From contig NZ_BCMG01000005.1 of the NCBI RefSeq assembly GCF_002217945.1, forward strand, positions 62,001-126,000: a stretch of 64,000 nucleotides of DNA, in the 5' to 3' direction. This DNA is from Secundilactobacillus silagei JCM 19001. Lineage in GTDB: Bacteria; Bacillota; Bacilli; Lactobacillales; Lactobacillaceae. Both the position numbers and the translations under genes were made by a program. Below, piece by piece: positions 16,447 through 24,503 of this stretch. Under the pieces are notes generated by a model. That model saw nothing but the letters and a program-made list of their open reading frames with translations. It did not search any database and was not told the DNA's origin. The stretch's first letter is position 1, and each line of letters starts with the position of its first letter.

Positions 16447-16830
16447 TTACTTAAGGGGGCGCTGTGAATGTAATGAAGTCCCAGAATTAGGTTCAAGTCC
16501 ACTAATATTCAAAAATTCATCATGTAAGATTCGACGAACATCGTTATCAGTCAACGAATCGTTTTTCAGTTCATTTTGACGTTTCTTTTGTTGGGCATAA
16601 ATTGCTTTGATGCCTGCCATGTTGATGCCATCATTTAAATAATCTTTGATTTCAAGCAGCTTATCAATATCGTTTAGTGAATACATCCGCCGGTTACCTT
16701 CCGTTCGTTGCGGAATCACCAGCTCCTGTTCCTCATAATAACGAATCTGACGGGCCGAAAGATCAGTTAACTTCATGACCGTACCAATTGGCAAAACTGA
16801 CTTGGATCGCTGTAGTTCTTTTTCTGCCAT
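16447..16830 (-). CDS. glnR: MerR-family nitrogen regulator GlnR
   Basis: Repressor of glnRA and other nitrogen genes under glutamine excess. The winged MerR helix-turn-helix is at the N-terminus ([22 protein letters not shown]), followed by [15 protein letters not shown]; the C-terminal tail is the region that senses feedback-inhibited GS. At 127 residues it has the usual length. ATG at 16830 follows GGGAGGTGA; a GTG at 16839 falls within that site. A GlnR box and promoter lie immediately upstream, giving autoregulation. Confidence 0.95.
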   Translation of the reverse strand: MAEKELQRSKSVLPIGTVMKLTDLSARQIRYYEEQELVIPQRTEGNRRMYSLNDIDKLLEIKDYLNDGINMAGIKAIYAQQKKRQNELKNDSLTDNDVRRILHDEFLNISGLEPNSGTSLHSQRPLK

Positions 16831-16857
16831 TACACTCACCTCCCTCTAACAAGTTTA

Positions 16858-16885
16858 ATCATACCACTATTCGTTTGCCTGTCAA
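16858..16885 (-). promoter_or_regulatory. glnRA promoter
   Basis: TTGACA (16880-16885) and TATGAT (16858-16863) on the minus strand; 16-base spacer with an extended -10 TGG. Confidence 0.8.
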
Positions 16886-16892
16886 CACTTCA

Positions 16893-16909
16893 TGTCATGT
16901 TTTATTACA
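16893..16909 (-). promoter_or_regulatory. GlnR box
   Basis: On the minus strand TGTAA-N7-TGACA, an exact match to the GlnR/TnrA consensus TGTNA-N7-TNACA. It lies just upstream of the -35 of glnRA and directly abuts the 3' end of miaA. Confidence 0.85.
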
Positions 16910-17833
16910 TCATTTTTCTAACCAGGCTGAAACCGCCGTACCAATGGCTTCCTTTGGGGTTGGATCAGCGATAATATCGTACCAATGGACCGGAATCTGG
17001 TGCCGAAACCAGGTCAACTGCCGTTTGGCGTAGTGCCTAGTATCCTGTTTGATTTTTTCAATCGCTGATGCTTTTGAAATATCATCCTTAAAGTAGGGGA
17101 AGAGTTCCCGATAACCAATTCCCTTACCGGACTGCCACTGTTCACCGCCTGCTTCATACAGTTTGCGGGCTTCTTCCAGTAAGCCCATCGACAGCATTTG
17201 GTCGACTCGCTGATTGATCCGTTCGTATACCTTGGCGCGATCGGTATTCAGGCCAATCACATAGGCATCGTATCTGGGTTGCAGCGTCGTTTGCTGCTTC
17301 GAAAACAGGGTTCCCGTCCGTTCATACACCTCTAGTGCCCGGACCACTCTGCGTTCGTTTGTGACCGGAATCTTGCAAGCAGCGTCCGGATCGATCTCAT
17401 TTAACTGATCCCACAGTGCCTGTTGACCATGCACCGTGGCGTAGTCATGCCATTTATTTCTAACTTGTTTGGATTGTTCAAAATGATCGCCGCCCAGGTT
17501 CATGTCGTAGAGCAGCGCTTTCAGGTAAAATCCGGTTCCTCCCACGATCATGGGCAAACCGCCCCGCGCAGAAATGTCGTCAATTAACCGCCTGCTTTCC
17601 GCCACAAAATCAGCCACGGAATACCGTTCATCGATATTGCGAATATCAATTAAATAATGCGGGATGTGTTGCCGTTCTGCGGGCATGATCTTAGCCGTCC
17701 CAATATCTAACCCCCGGTAGACCTGCATGGAGTCCCCAGAGATAATCTCCCCTTGAAATTTGGCTGCCAGTTCCAAAGATAGCGCGGTCTTGCCCACCGC
17801 TGTCGGCCCAATAATGGCCAATACTTTCTTCAC
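16910..17833 (-). CDS. miaA: tRNA dimethylallyltransferase
   Basis: Adds dimethylallyl to A37 of tRNAs reading UNN codons. The P-loop GPTAVGKT is at the N-terminus, then SGDSMQVYRGLDIGTAK and VGGTGFYLKALL, and the C-terminal QDTRHYAKRQLTWFR motif, all characteristic. About 307 residues, normal. GTG at 17833 has GGAGTGAT at proper spacing; an in-frame GTG at 17842 is part of that site. Its stop adjoins the GlnR box, so glnRA promoter elements begin where miaA ends. Confidence 0.95.
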   Translation of the reverse strand: MKKVLAIIGPTAVGKTALSLELAAKFQGEIISGDSMQVYRGLDIGTAKIMPAERQHIPHYLIDIRNIDERYSVADFVAESRRLIDDISARGGLPMIVGGTGFYLKALLYDMNLGGDHFEQSKQVRNKWHDYATVHGQQALWDQLNEIDPDAACKIPVTNERRVVRALEVYERTGTLFSKQQTTLQPRYDAYVIGLNTDRAKVYERINQRVDQMLSMGLLEEARKLYEAGGEQWQSGKGIGYRELFPYFKDDISKASAIEKIKQDTRHYAKRQLTWFRHQIPVHWYDIIADPTPKEAIGTAVSAWLEK

Positions 17834-17938
17834 GTTTATCACTCCGTTATAATTTTGTTAATTACTGGAAATTCAAGCCTAAAACCTGCATAATGTAGGT
17901 AATCAATCATATTTTAACCTGTTAGGGGGTCTTTAACA

Positions 17939-18112
17939 ATGAAACATTTTGTCAAGGGATTTTTATTTGGCGCAGTCGCTACAGTCGGTGCAGTCGCTGG
18001 TGCCGCTTTATCGTTTAAGAAAAAGGTTGTTGAGCCCATCGAAGACGAAGAAGAACGGTTTGAAGAAAACCGTAAACGGGCCGCTCGTAAATCACGTTCT
18101 GCTCACCACTAG
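17939..18112 (+). CDS. DUF3042 small membrane-anchored protein
   Basis: A 57-residue protein divergent from miaA. An N-terminal glycine/alanine-rich hydrophobic segment (about residues 7-26, GFLFGAVATVGAVAGAALSF) is followed by KKK and a strongly charged helix (IEDEEERFEENRKRAARK). This layout and the miaA neighbour are typical of DUF3042 proteins of Lactobacillales; function is unknown. AGGGGGTC is the ribosome site, and a terminator follows at once. Confidence 0.85.
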   Translation: MKHFVKGFLFGAVATVGAVAGAALSFKKKVVEPIEDEEERFEENRKRAARKSRSAHH

Positions 18113-18133
18113 ACAGTTAATAACGAAGATGCG

Positions 18134-18165
18134 ATGCCCGCTACTTAATCAGTAGCGGGTTTTTA
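18134..18165 (+). terminator. Terminator after the DUF3042 gene
   Basis: CCCGCTAC and GTAGCGGG stem with a seven-base loop followed by TTTTTATT. Confidence 0.85.
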
Positions 18166-18185
18166 TTGCTACTAAAAGATCAAAT

Positions 18186-18243
18186 AAAAAGGCTTATCAC
18201 CCGAATTCTTGTCATTTTACAAGGATTCGGGTGATAAGCCTTT
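18186..18243. terminator. Terminator of the amino-acid ABC transporter operon
   Basis: Long stem AAAGGCTTATCACCCGAAT paired with ATTCGGGTGATAAGCCTTT, flanked by A/T runs, just past the binding-protein stop on the minus strand. It is symmetric and may act both ways. Confidence 0.85.
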
Positions 18244-18265
18244 ATTTGTAACTTAATAACTTACT

Positions 18266-19126
18266 TTATTTAATCACAATATCTGATGGTCGAACTTCTT
18301 TACCGAAGTATGGCTTCAATTGTGAATTGTAATCTTTTTCAAAGAAACCATTATTGTTCAACTTCTTGATATCCTTATTCGTCCAGTTCAAAAGGGACTT
18401 GTTACCCTTCTTAACGGCTGGCGCAATGTATTGCTTAGGACCGATGGACTTAATGCCAACGGTAAACTTCGGCTGGTTCTTAACCCAGGCGTAAAGGTAA
18501 GAATTATCATCCGCTAAAGCGACCCCACGATTGTTCTTTAAGGCGTTAAACTGCTGCGTCTTAGAATCAAACTTCAACAGGTTGACGTTTTGCTGCTTTG
18601 TCGTGAAGTAGTTTTCAGCAGTGGTCCCCTTAGTGACGATCAAACTCTTGTTTTGCAGCTGACTGACCTTGGTCACCGGCTTAGACTTCGGTGATACCAC
18701 GCCCACAGAAACCTTCATGTATGGTGACGCAAAGTCAATCACTTGTTTCCGCTGCGGCGTCACGGTGAAGTTCGCCAAAACTAAATCAACTTTATTGGAG
18801 TTCAATGCATCCACTCGGTTATTAGCATTGACCTGCACAAATTTCGGCTTAACCTTAAGATCCTTGGCAATTTGCCGTGCTAACGTCAAATCATAACCGA
18901 CTCGTTGACCCTGCTTGTTGACCCAGCCGTATGGTGGCAGATCGCCGAAGACCGCGATTCGAATCGTCCCACGCTTCTTGATCTGTTGAACCGTGCTGGG
19001 ATTATTGCTGCTCGAACTGGCCGATTTGCTGCTCTTACTGCTACTGCCGCAACCGCTTAAGACCAACGTTAAACTAGCTGCAATTCCTAAGAACAAGGCG
19101 AGTTTCTTGAACCCAAATTTCTTCAT
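18266..19126 (-). CDS. Amino-acid ABC transporter substrate-binding lipoprotein
   Basis: Extracellular lipid-anchored receptor of the polar amino-acid (PAAT) transporter family. The signal peptide ends in the lipobox LSGC with the modified Cys at residue 26, followed by a Ser/Lys linker and a type II periplasmic-binding fold. GDLPPYGWVNKQGQRVGYDL resembles the Asp/Glu-binding PEB1 group, and the ligand-contact segment FTVTPQRKQVIDFASPY is typical. It is the last gene of the operon, separated from the ATPase by 335 bases that contain a tandem repeat. AGGAGGATA is the ribosome site. The T-box upstream of the operon argues for a Cys/cystine-type substrate, so the specificity is open. Confidence 0.88.
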   Translation of the reverse strand: MKKFGFKKLALFLGIAASLTLVLSGCGSSSKSSKSASSSSNNPSTVQQIKKRGTIRIAVFGDLPPYGWVNKQGQRVGYDLTLARQIAKDLKVKPKFVQVNANNRVDALNSNKVDLVLANFTVTPQRKQVIDFASPYMKVSVGVVSPKSKPVTKVSQLQNKSLIVTKGTTAENYFTTKQQNVNLLKFDSKTQQFNALKNNRGVALADDNSYLYAWVKNQPKFTVGIKSIGPKQYIAPAVKKGNKSLLNWTNKDIKKLNNNGFFEKDYNSQLKPYFGKEVRPSDIVIK

Positions 19127-19200
19127 CTGTGTATCCTCCTATATTTTTGATTGGTTTTTTAAAGCCTGGTTGGTTAATTAAATGTGATACCTGTAAATAA

Positions 19201-19418
19201 TGGCTACTGTTTTCGGCTTCTCAGCCGAAACGTGTTCAGCAAGGCAGATAGCTGCATGTAAGCGAACTTTAACATAAATCCAAACCCGGGATTTCTGTCA
19301 GCCTTCTTTTAAATGATGGCTACCCTGTTTTCGGCTATCCAGCCGAAACGTGTTCAGCAAGCCAGACAGCTGCATGTAAGCAAGCTTCAACATAAATCCA
19401 AACCCGGGATTTCTGTCA
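19201..19418. repeat. Tandem direct repeat, two diverged 100-bp copies
   Basis: Copy 1 is 19201-19300 and copy 2 is 19317-19418, about 90 percent identical by eye (8 substitutions and a 2-base gap). Each holds a hairpin TTTCGGCT...AGCCGAAA, in which only loop bases differ, and an AAATCC-CGGGTTT-GGATTT hairpin on the minus strand. In copy 2 a further 12-bp stem GTAAGCAAGCTT/AAGCTTGCTTAC encloses the latter. It lies between the ATPase and the binding-protein genes of one operon; nothing encodes a protein here. Confidence 0.85.
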
Positions 19419-19461
19419 AAGCTTGCTTACACTCCGCTATCTTACCGGCTTGCTTCACACT

Positions 19462-20202
19462 CTAGAAATCCATACTCTCCAAAAATTCCTTGGCCCGATC
19501 CGTTTGCGGCTGCTTGAAGAACTGGTCACCCTTAGTTTGTTCCAAAATCTTGCCATCTTCCAAGAATAAAACCCGGTCAGCAATTTGCTGGGCGAAGTTC
19601 ATTTCGTGAGTCACTACGATCATCGTCATATCAGAATCTTGGGCCAATTTTGAAATGATGTTCAGCACGCCCCGGACCATTTCCGGATCAAGCGAAGCAG
19701 TAACTTCATCAAACAGCATTAGCTCGGGGTTCAACGCTAAAGCGCGCACAATGGCGATCCGCTGTTTTTGACCACCCGATAACTGCCGCGGATACACGTT
19801 TTCGTATTCCCGCAAGCCCACTTGATCGAGCAATTTTTCAGCCGCTGCTTTTGCTGTTTCTCTTGACTGCTTTTGCACCTTAACGGGGCCTAGCAAGATA
19901 TTATCTAACACCGTTAAATTAGGAAATAAATCATAGGATTGAAACACCATGCCAATTTTTTGACGGAGCTTCTGCCAGTTTTTTTCCGTTGGTACCACCT
20001 GGTCACCGTTAAAGCTCACCGTTCCGTTTTGATAAGGTTCCAATCCGTTCAAACACCGGATCAGCGTACTTTTTCCCGACCCAGATGGACCTAACAGCGC
20101 CACAACCTCACCCTGATCAATTGAAAAATTGATATCGTGCAGGATGTGGTCTTTTTGATAATATTTCTCCAAATGTTCGACTTTGATCACTTGTTTAGCC
20201 AT
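19462..20202 (-). CDS. Amino-acid ABC transporter ATP-binding protein
   Basis: ATPase subunit of the PAAT importer. Walker A GPSGSGKS (about residues 33-40 of the 246-residue form), signature LSGGQKQR, Walker B LMLFDEVTASLD and the H-loop VVTHEMNFA are all intact. ATG at 20202 overlaps the end of the permease gene, with GGAG upstream; the longer frame to 20268 lies inside the permease gene and has no site. Closest family members are GlnQ/ArtM-type polar amino-acid ATPases. Confidence 0.93.
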   Translation of the reverse strand: MAKQVIKVEHLEKYYQKDHILHDINFSIDQGEVVALLGPSGSGKSTLIRCLNGLEPYQNGTVSFNGDQVVPTEKNWQKLRQKIGMVFQSYDLFPNLTVLDNILLGPVKVQKQSRETAKAAAEKLLDQVGLREYENVYPRQLSGGQKQRIAIVRALALNPELMLFDEVTASLDPEMVRGVLNIISKLAQDSDMTMIVVTHEMNFAQQIADRVLFLEDGKILEQTKGDQFFKQPQTDRAKEFLESMDF

Positions 20203-20884
20203 TTGCCCGCTCCAATCTCTTCTTATCCATCCGTTTTGCCCACCAGGACAGTGGGTAGTCGATCGCAAAATACATCACGAAGATGATGCCGTAAACCCAA
20301 AAAACACCCGTGGGATACTTTTGATTATTAGCTTCTACCACTTGCTGACCGACGTTAATGACATCCATCACACTGATCAGCATGAGCAGTGAAGTCGTTT
20401 TGATCACCCGGGTCACCAGATTAATGGTGGCGGGCAATTCCAAGGAAACCGCCTGCGGAATCAAGACGTAGCGGTAAAGCTGCAACCGGTTAAGGCCAAT
20501 TGCCATACCCGATTCACGCTGGTGCTTGGGTACCGAGATCAACGCGCCACGCACGATATCACTCATTTCAGCGGCCGTCCACAGCGCAAACACAAGCGTT
20601 GCTACTTGGTTAGCGGGCAGGTTAACCCCTAATTGTTTCGGTAAAATATAGTAAAACAAGAAGAGCAAAACCACGGTTGGTACGATCCGGAAGAATTCCA
20701 GATAGAGCCGTAACACTAACCGTAATAACCGGTTAGGAAAGGTTCGTAAAACACCTAAGATCACACCTAAGATCAATCCTAAGACTAACGCAACCGCCGC
20801 AATTTCAACGGTCGTCCATAACCCGCCAAATAACCGGATGAGGTTGCGCCCTTCGAATAAAACATTAATTCCCGAATGCGCCAT
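20195..20884 (-). CDS. Amino-acid ABC transporter permease (second)
   Basis: HisM/GlnP-type inner-membrane subunit, 229 residues, with an N-terminal membrane segment (AAVALVLGLILGVILGVL) and the EAA coupling motif region around ESGMAIGLNRLQLYRYVLIPQA, which contacts the ATPase. About five membrane segments are visible. It overlaps the first permease gene by 20 bases and the ATPase gene by 8 bases, so the three are translationally coupled. Two permeases form a heterodimer, as in GlnMP-type systems. Confidence 0.93.
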   Translation of the reverse strand: MAHSGINVLFEGRNLIRLFGGLWTTVEIAAVALVLGLILGVILGVLRTFPNRLLRLVLRLYLEFFRIVPTVVLLFLFYYILPKQLGVNLPANQVATLVFALWTAAEMSDIVRGALISVPKHQRESGMAIGLNRLQLYRYVLIPQAVSLELPATINLVTRVIKTTSLLMLISVMDVINVGQQVVEANNQKYPTGVFWVYGIIFVMYFAIDYPLSWWAKRMDKKRLERANG

Positions 20885-21527
20885 AACGAACCCTCTTTTC
20901 TAGTAGCGTCAAAATAATTGACAACGGAATCAAAATAATCGCGTACCCAATCACGAGCACTAACAGATACTCGCTGGACCGGTAATACATCCCGATCAAA
21001 TCCAGTGCGGTGTTGGTTAATTCCGGAATCGCAATCACCGTAAAGATCGAGGTCTCCTTGATCAAGAAAATGATGTTGGCGGCCAACGCGGGCACACTTA
21101 ACGTAAATCCTTGGGGAAAAACAACGTAACGGGCCAATTGCATCCGCGATAAACCAATTGCTTTACCAGTTTCAACTTGGGTTTTACTGACGCCGTCGAA
21201 CCCGCCGTTGAATCCTTCGGCCATGTAACTGCCACCGAGGAAGATTAGGCCAACGATGCCACACAATTCAGCGTTTAACTTAAACCCAAAAACCGGAAAG
21301 GCGTAATACAGGAAGAACAGCTGTACTAGCAGCGGCGTGTTTCGGGAAATCTCAACGTAAACGGCAGCTATCTGACTGAATACCGGTACCCGAAAGTACT
21401 TTAACAAGCTACAGATCAGGCCAACGATAATCGAACCGATGATCCCGATAAATGACAGCCAAAGGGTCAGTATGAAGCCCTTTTCAAAAAGCGGTAAACT
21501 TTGCTGGATAATTTGCCAGCTACTCAT
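20865..21527 (-). CDS. Amino-acid ABC transporter permease (first)
   Basis: First gene of the transporter operon, 220 residues. It has the PAAT permease layout: FILTLWLSFIGIIGSIIVGLI at the N-terminus, EISRNTPLLVQLFFLYYAFP, and an EAA loop ETGKAIGLSRMQLARYVVFPQG. GGGGGC precedes the ATG at 21527. The T-box terminator ends about 75 bases upstream, so expression depends on antitermination by an uncharged tRNA. Confidence 0.93.
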   Translation of the reverse strand: MSSWQIIQQSLPLFEKGFILTLWLSFIGIIGSIIVGLICSLLKYFRVPVFSQIAAVYVEISRNTPLLVQLFFLYYAFPVFGFKLNAELCGIVGLIFLGGSYMAEGFNGGFDGVSKTQVETGKAIGLSRMQLARYVVFPQGFTLSVPALAANIIFLIKETSIFTVIAIPELTNTALDLIGMYYRSSEYLLVLVIGYAIILIPLSIILTLLEKRVRYGAFGN

Positions 21528-21602
21528 GTGATTTTGCCCCCTGACTTAAAATTATCACATTATATTTTAATCTTGTTTTAGAAATTACTCAGTTTTGGCA
21601 AA

Positions 21603-21888
21603 TAAAAAAGCCCCCATCAGCTCATTTCTAAACTGATAGGGACGATTAAAATCGCTATTCCACCCTAGTAATATACTATCTATGGCTCGTCATCAAGCCC
21701 GGGACGATAACGTGTCCTAACGGTCTGCTATTGAGCAGATGGGTTTCTTGAGCAGGCGCACTTCGTTAAATCACTAGGATCCCTTTTCATCAACTGGGAC
21801 TTTCTGTACCTAGCAGATTCAATTACTCTTCTCGCTCATAACCTCTAAAATAAGATTAAAATGAAATGAAAATGTAAACCTTTATTGG
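21603..21888 (-). promoter_or_regulatory. T-box leader of the amino-acid ABC transporter operon (probably Cys)
   Basis: On the minus strand the T-box core GGGTGGAATAGCG lies at 21653-21665 within an antiterminator (AGGG/CCCT plus CGATT/AATCG), and the terminator CCCTATCAG...CTGATGGGGG-TTTTTT at 21603-21641. Stem I carries AGTA at its specifier loop opposite GAA (21762-21764), and a helix TTGAATC/GATTTAA plus CTAGG/CCTAG above it. Read by analogy with the pheS leader, the specifier follows GAA: TGC (21758-21760, Cys) or GTG. The discriminator-pairing base in TGGA is A, predicting U73, which suits tRNA-Cys (also Thr, Gly) and not Asn, Asp or Glu. The T-box is clear; the amino acid is inferred. 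Confidence 0.85.
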
Positions 21889-21893
21889 CTCCT

Positions 21894-21923
21894 ATTATAA
21901 AGGGCTGAAATTACACTTGTCAA
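21894..21923 (-). promoter_or_regulatory. Promoter of the transporter T-box operon
   Basis: TTGACA (21918-21923) and TATAAT (21894-21899) on the minus strand, spacing 18. Confidence 0.82.
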
Positions 21924-21931
21924 CCCTCCAC

Positions 21932-21954
21932 GAATAATATTCTGAATATTATTC
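21932..21954. promoter_or_regulatory. Inverted repeat resembling a CodY box
   Basis: GAATAATATTC-T-GAATATTATTC, perfect eleven-base arms. The central 15 bases (21936-21950, AATATTCTGAATATT) match the CodY consensus AATTTTCWGAAAATT at 13 of 15 positions. It sits just upstream of the -35 of the T-box operon. Whether this organism has CodY is not shown here. Confidence 0.5.
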
Positions 21955-22031
21955 CCAACAGTTAATATCCTACCACTTCTTGTGAAAATGGTACACGCGT
22001 TTGCTTACTTTTTATCAGAAAATTTCATTTT

Positions 22032-23444
22032 TTATCTGCGATACCATTCATAAAGTGATTGCGCCACCTGGGCCGGTAAGTAGCGAACCTCAACTTCCTG
22101 GACGGCATCACCATGCCGTAATTCAAGCTGCAAATGTGCGAGCTGAGCACGTTTCATCCAAACTGATTGCGTCACCATCATGGCCTGAATGCGATGTTTA
22201 GGAATTAGATAAGTCGATCGTTTAAAAAAGTGACCATCCTGCGTACTCATCAACTGCGGGCTTAAAATCGCCACACCCATATTCCGGCCAGAGTAGGCCC
22301 CTAATCCCACCGCTATTGGCAATGCGACTAGTGAAAGCCAGCCCCATGGCCGAAAAACGATTCCTAAAATCAAGACTGGCACAGTGACAATCATAACGGC
22401 ATTGCGAATTAATAACCATTTTGCCCACGGACTGATCCGGGTATACGTTGGCAGCACTTGCGGCAGCCACTGAATAAAAGTACGCGCCTGGCTATAGTGC
22501 TGCTGCTTGACTACCGGCATCATAACCAGATTATTCTGATCCTCATTATTGGTCGCTGATGACGCCAGTATCACTTGAACTGACACCAGTTTTAGCCATT
22601 GTCTAAGAATCGTTTGCGAAATGACCACTGCTTGAATTCGGTCCAATGAAGCCACAATCGTATTTCGCTGAAAAAAGCCCTTTTCAGTCAACAGTCGCTG
22701 ATCTTGTTTTGCCAGTTGAAAATGATAATAGCGCTGAATAATAATCAGATAGCTGATCAGTATTCCAGTAATCAAGACCCCGATCACAGCCCCCACAATG
22801 ACTAAAACACTAAACTGTGATGTGCGACTAAGCACCGCATTCAACCATTTTTGCGGCAGTATATCATCCAGCTTACCGTACAGCCAGCCCAAAGCAATCA
22901 GCAGTGGCATAATCCCCATGGACGTTACCGCATAAGCGTTTAAATCCGACCAGTTGATGCGGTAAACGGTGCTGGGTTTCGTCTTGTAAGTAGTTATTGC
23001 AGACGTTTGAGAACCACCATTGACCACCGCCTGCAACTGATCGACCACGTGTTTAGTGACCATTGGCAACTGGCCTTCCGCTTTGGCATGGGATTGACCA
23101 GCCGTTTCGATGCTCACCGCAAAGACGTGAAATGGTTTCATGTAAAACCACTGTTTCAGCTGTAAAGTTTGAATCCGGTTATAGGGGATGTGAATCTGCT
23201 GGCGAAAAATAACGCCCGAATGAATGGTGATTGCCTGATTTCCCAATTCATACGTCAGGCACCAATATTTTAGGATCGCTAACAGGATTGCTAACGACAC
23301 CACAATCCCTAAAATCGTGAAATACTGCCACTGTTTTAGGGCTTTAAATAACCCAAACACGATTAGGACTGAAAAAATCACGTTGACGAGGTTCTTCCAC
23401 ATCATTGGCAAGATTGCCAGCGGATGTAAGTGTTTAGCGGTCAT
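22032..23444 (-). CDS. YdbT-like bacterial PH-domain membrane protein
   Basis: A 470-residue membrane protein with three bPH2 (DUF304-type) domains, each following a pair of membrane segments: about residues 65-140, 240-320 and 395-465. The repeated signature IPYNRIQTLQLKQ, SLDRIQAVVISQ and IPKHRIQAMMVTQ marks each domain. Function is not established; the Bacillus YdbST pair has been linked to resistance against certain bacteriocins and stress, which is family-level knowledge. Start ATG at 23444 overlaps the preceding ydbS-like gene by 11 bases, so the two are coupled. Confidence 0.85.
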   Translation of the reverse strand: MTAKHLHPLAILPMMWKNLVNVIFSVLIVFGLFKALKQWQYFTILGIVVSLAILLAILKYWCLTYELGNQAITIHSGVIFRQQIHIPYNRIQTLQLKQWFYMKPFHVFAVSIETAGQSHAKAEGQLPMVTKHVVDQLQAVVNGGSQTSAITTYKTKPSTVYRINWSDLNAYAVTSMGIMPLLIALGWLYGKLDDILPQKWLNAVLSRTSQFSVLVIVGAVIGVLITGILISYLIIIQRYYHFQLAKQDQRLLTEKGFFQRNTIVASLDRIQAVVISQTILRQWLKLVSVQVILASSATNNEDQNNLVMMPVVKQQHYSQARTFIQWLPQVLPTYTRISPWAKWLLIRNAVMIVTVPVLILGIVFRPWGWLSLVALPIAVGLGAYSGRNMGVAILSPQLMSTQDGHFFKRSTYLIPKHRIQAMMVTQSVWMKRAQLAHLQLELRHGDAVQEVEVRYLPAQVAQSLYEWYRR

Positions 23445-23907
23445 CCGGCTTCGCCTCCAGTGCTAAGGCCATGATCTGCTGCTTTAATTGTTGGGCGGTT
23501 TCCGGTAATACCGACTCAATCTTGTGAGACGTCGCAGCCGTTTCAATACTGACAGTCTGCAGCTTTTGCCACTGAAGAATCGGGCCAGCTTCCAGCGTGA
23601 CATTTTGAATGCGGTTAATGGGAATCGCCGTTTGCTGGTGAAAAAAGAACCCCGATTCAATTTCCACGTCACGTTCTGAAATCCGGTAACGCCAAAACCG
23701 GTAGCGATAAGGAATCAATGCCAGCTCGATAACAACCTCAGCGACGGTCAAACCCGCACTGATCAGCCAAAATAAGCGTGACCATTGCCAAATGACGGTG
23801 GCCGTTAATAGACCTCCCGTAATCAACAATCCGACTAAAAATGAACATCCCGCACTAATCCGCCACACCGTTTTAATCTTTGCTGGTAACGCCTGTCCGC
23901 TTTCCAT
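23434..23907 (-). CDS. YdbS-like bacterial PH-domain membrane protein
   Basis: A 157-residue protein with two membrane segments (about residues 15-62) and one bPH2 domain containing ESGFFFHQQTAIPINRIQNVTLE, the same motif repeated in the larger partner that follows. YdbS/YdbT pairs in Firmicutes are encoded together and presumably form a membrane complex. ATG at 23907 starts the operon; GGAGGGC stands upstream. No substrate or enzyme motif is visible. Confidence 0.85.
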   Translation of the reverse strand: MESGQALPAKIKTVWRISAGCSFLVGLLITGGLLTATVIWQWSRLFWLISAGLTVAEVVIELALIPYRYRFWRYRISERDVEIESGFFFHQQTAIPINRIQNVTLEAGPILQWQKLQTVSIETAATSHKIESVLPETAQQLKQQIMALALEAKPDDR

Positions 23908-23990
23908 AATGCCCTCCGATTAGTTAACCAGTTGCTTTTACTAGTATTAGAATAACCGATTACTTGAAAATTAGCTATGATGTCGCCATA

Positions 23991-24028
23991 AAAAAAGCCT
24001 GACCCCTGTTAAACACAGAGATCAAGCC
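23991..24028 (-). terminator. Terminator after the rhodanese-like gene
   Basis: On the minus strand GGCTTGATCTCTGT pairs imperfectly with ACAGGGGTCAGGC, followed by a T run. Confidence 0.7.
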
Positions 24029-24066
24029 AATGATTAAAAAATTCATTTATTTACTTTTTATAAACC

Positions 24067-24477
24067 TTATTCGGACTTTTTAGTCTTACCATCCCACCGT
24101 GCGTAACCGGTCTTTAAGATATAGATCTCTTTGTAACCATGCTTTTTTAAAAGCACCGCTGACCGCGAACTCATGGTTTTCCCTTGATCATAAAGGTAAA
24201 CGGGCAGATCTTTTCTGATCTGTTGATAATAAGCGCGCATAGTTGAGTAAGGGACGCTGCGAGCACCTAAAATGTGCCCGGCATCAAAAACCTTCTTCTC
24301 TCTTACGTCAATGACTTGAGCTTTACGCATACCTGCTCTAAAAGTTTTTTCATCAATTAACGTTGCGGCTTGATTGCGTTGATAGATACCATAAAGATAC
24401 CAACAAGCATACGCAACTAACAAGATAACTAAAACAATCGTATAAAGTGCCGATGTCGAAATTGCTGCAACAACCAT
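24067..24477 (-). CDS. Membrane-anchored rhodanese-like protein without catalytic Cys
   Basis: A 136-residue protein with one N-terminal membrane segment (about residues 8-30) and a rhodanese domain (IDVREKKVFDAGHILGARSVPYS then PVYLYDQGKTMSSRSAVLLKKHGYKEIYILKTGYARW). In active rhodaneses a Cys opens the CxxG/SxR loop; here the equivalent place reads YDQGKTMS, with no Cys, so sulfur transfer is unlikely. Its neighbours glcK, yqgQ and rhomboid are a conserved lactobacillar cluster. It is the last gene, 26 bases after glcK. Confidence 0.85.
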   Translation of the reverse strand: MVVAAISTSALYTIVLVILLVAYACWYLYGIYQRNQAATLIDEKTFRAGMRKAQVIDVREKKVFDAGHILGARSVPYSTMRAYYQQIRKDLPVYLYDQGKTMSSRSAVLLKKHGYKEIYILKTGYARWDGKTKKSE

Positions 24478-24503
24478 GTATCTCGTCCTTCCAAATTAAC
24501 TAA

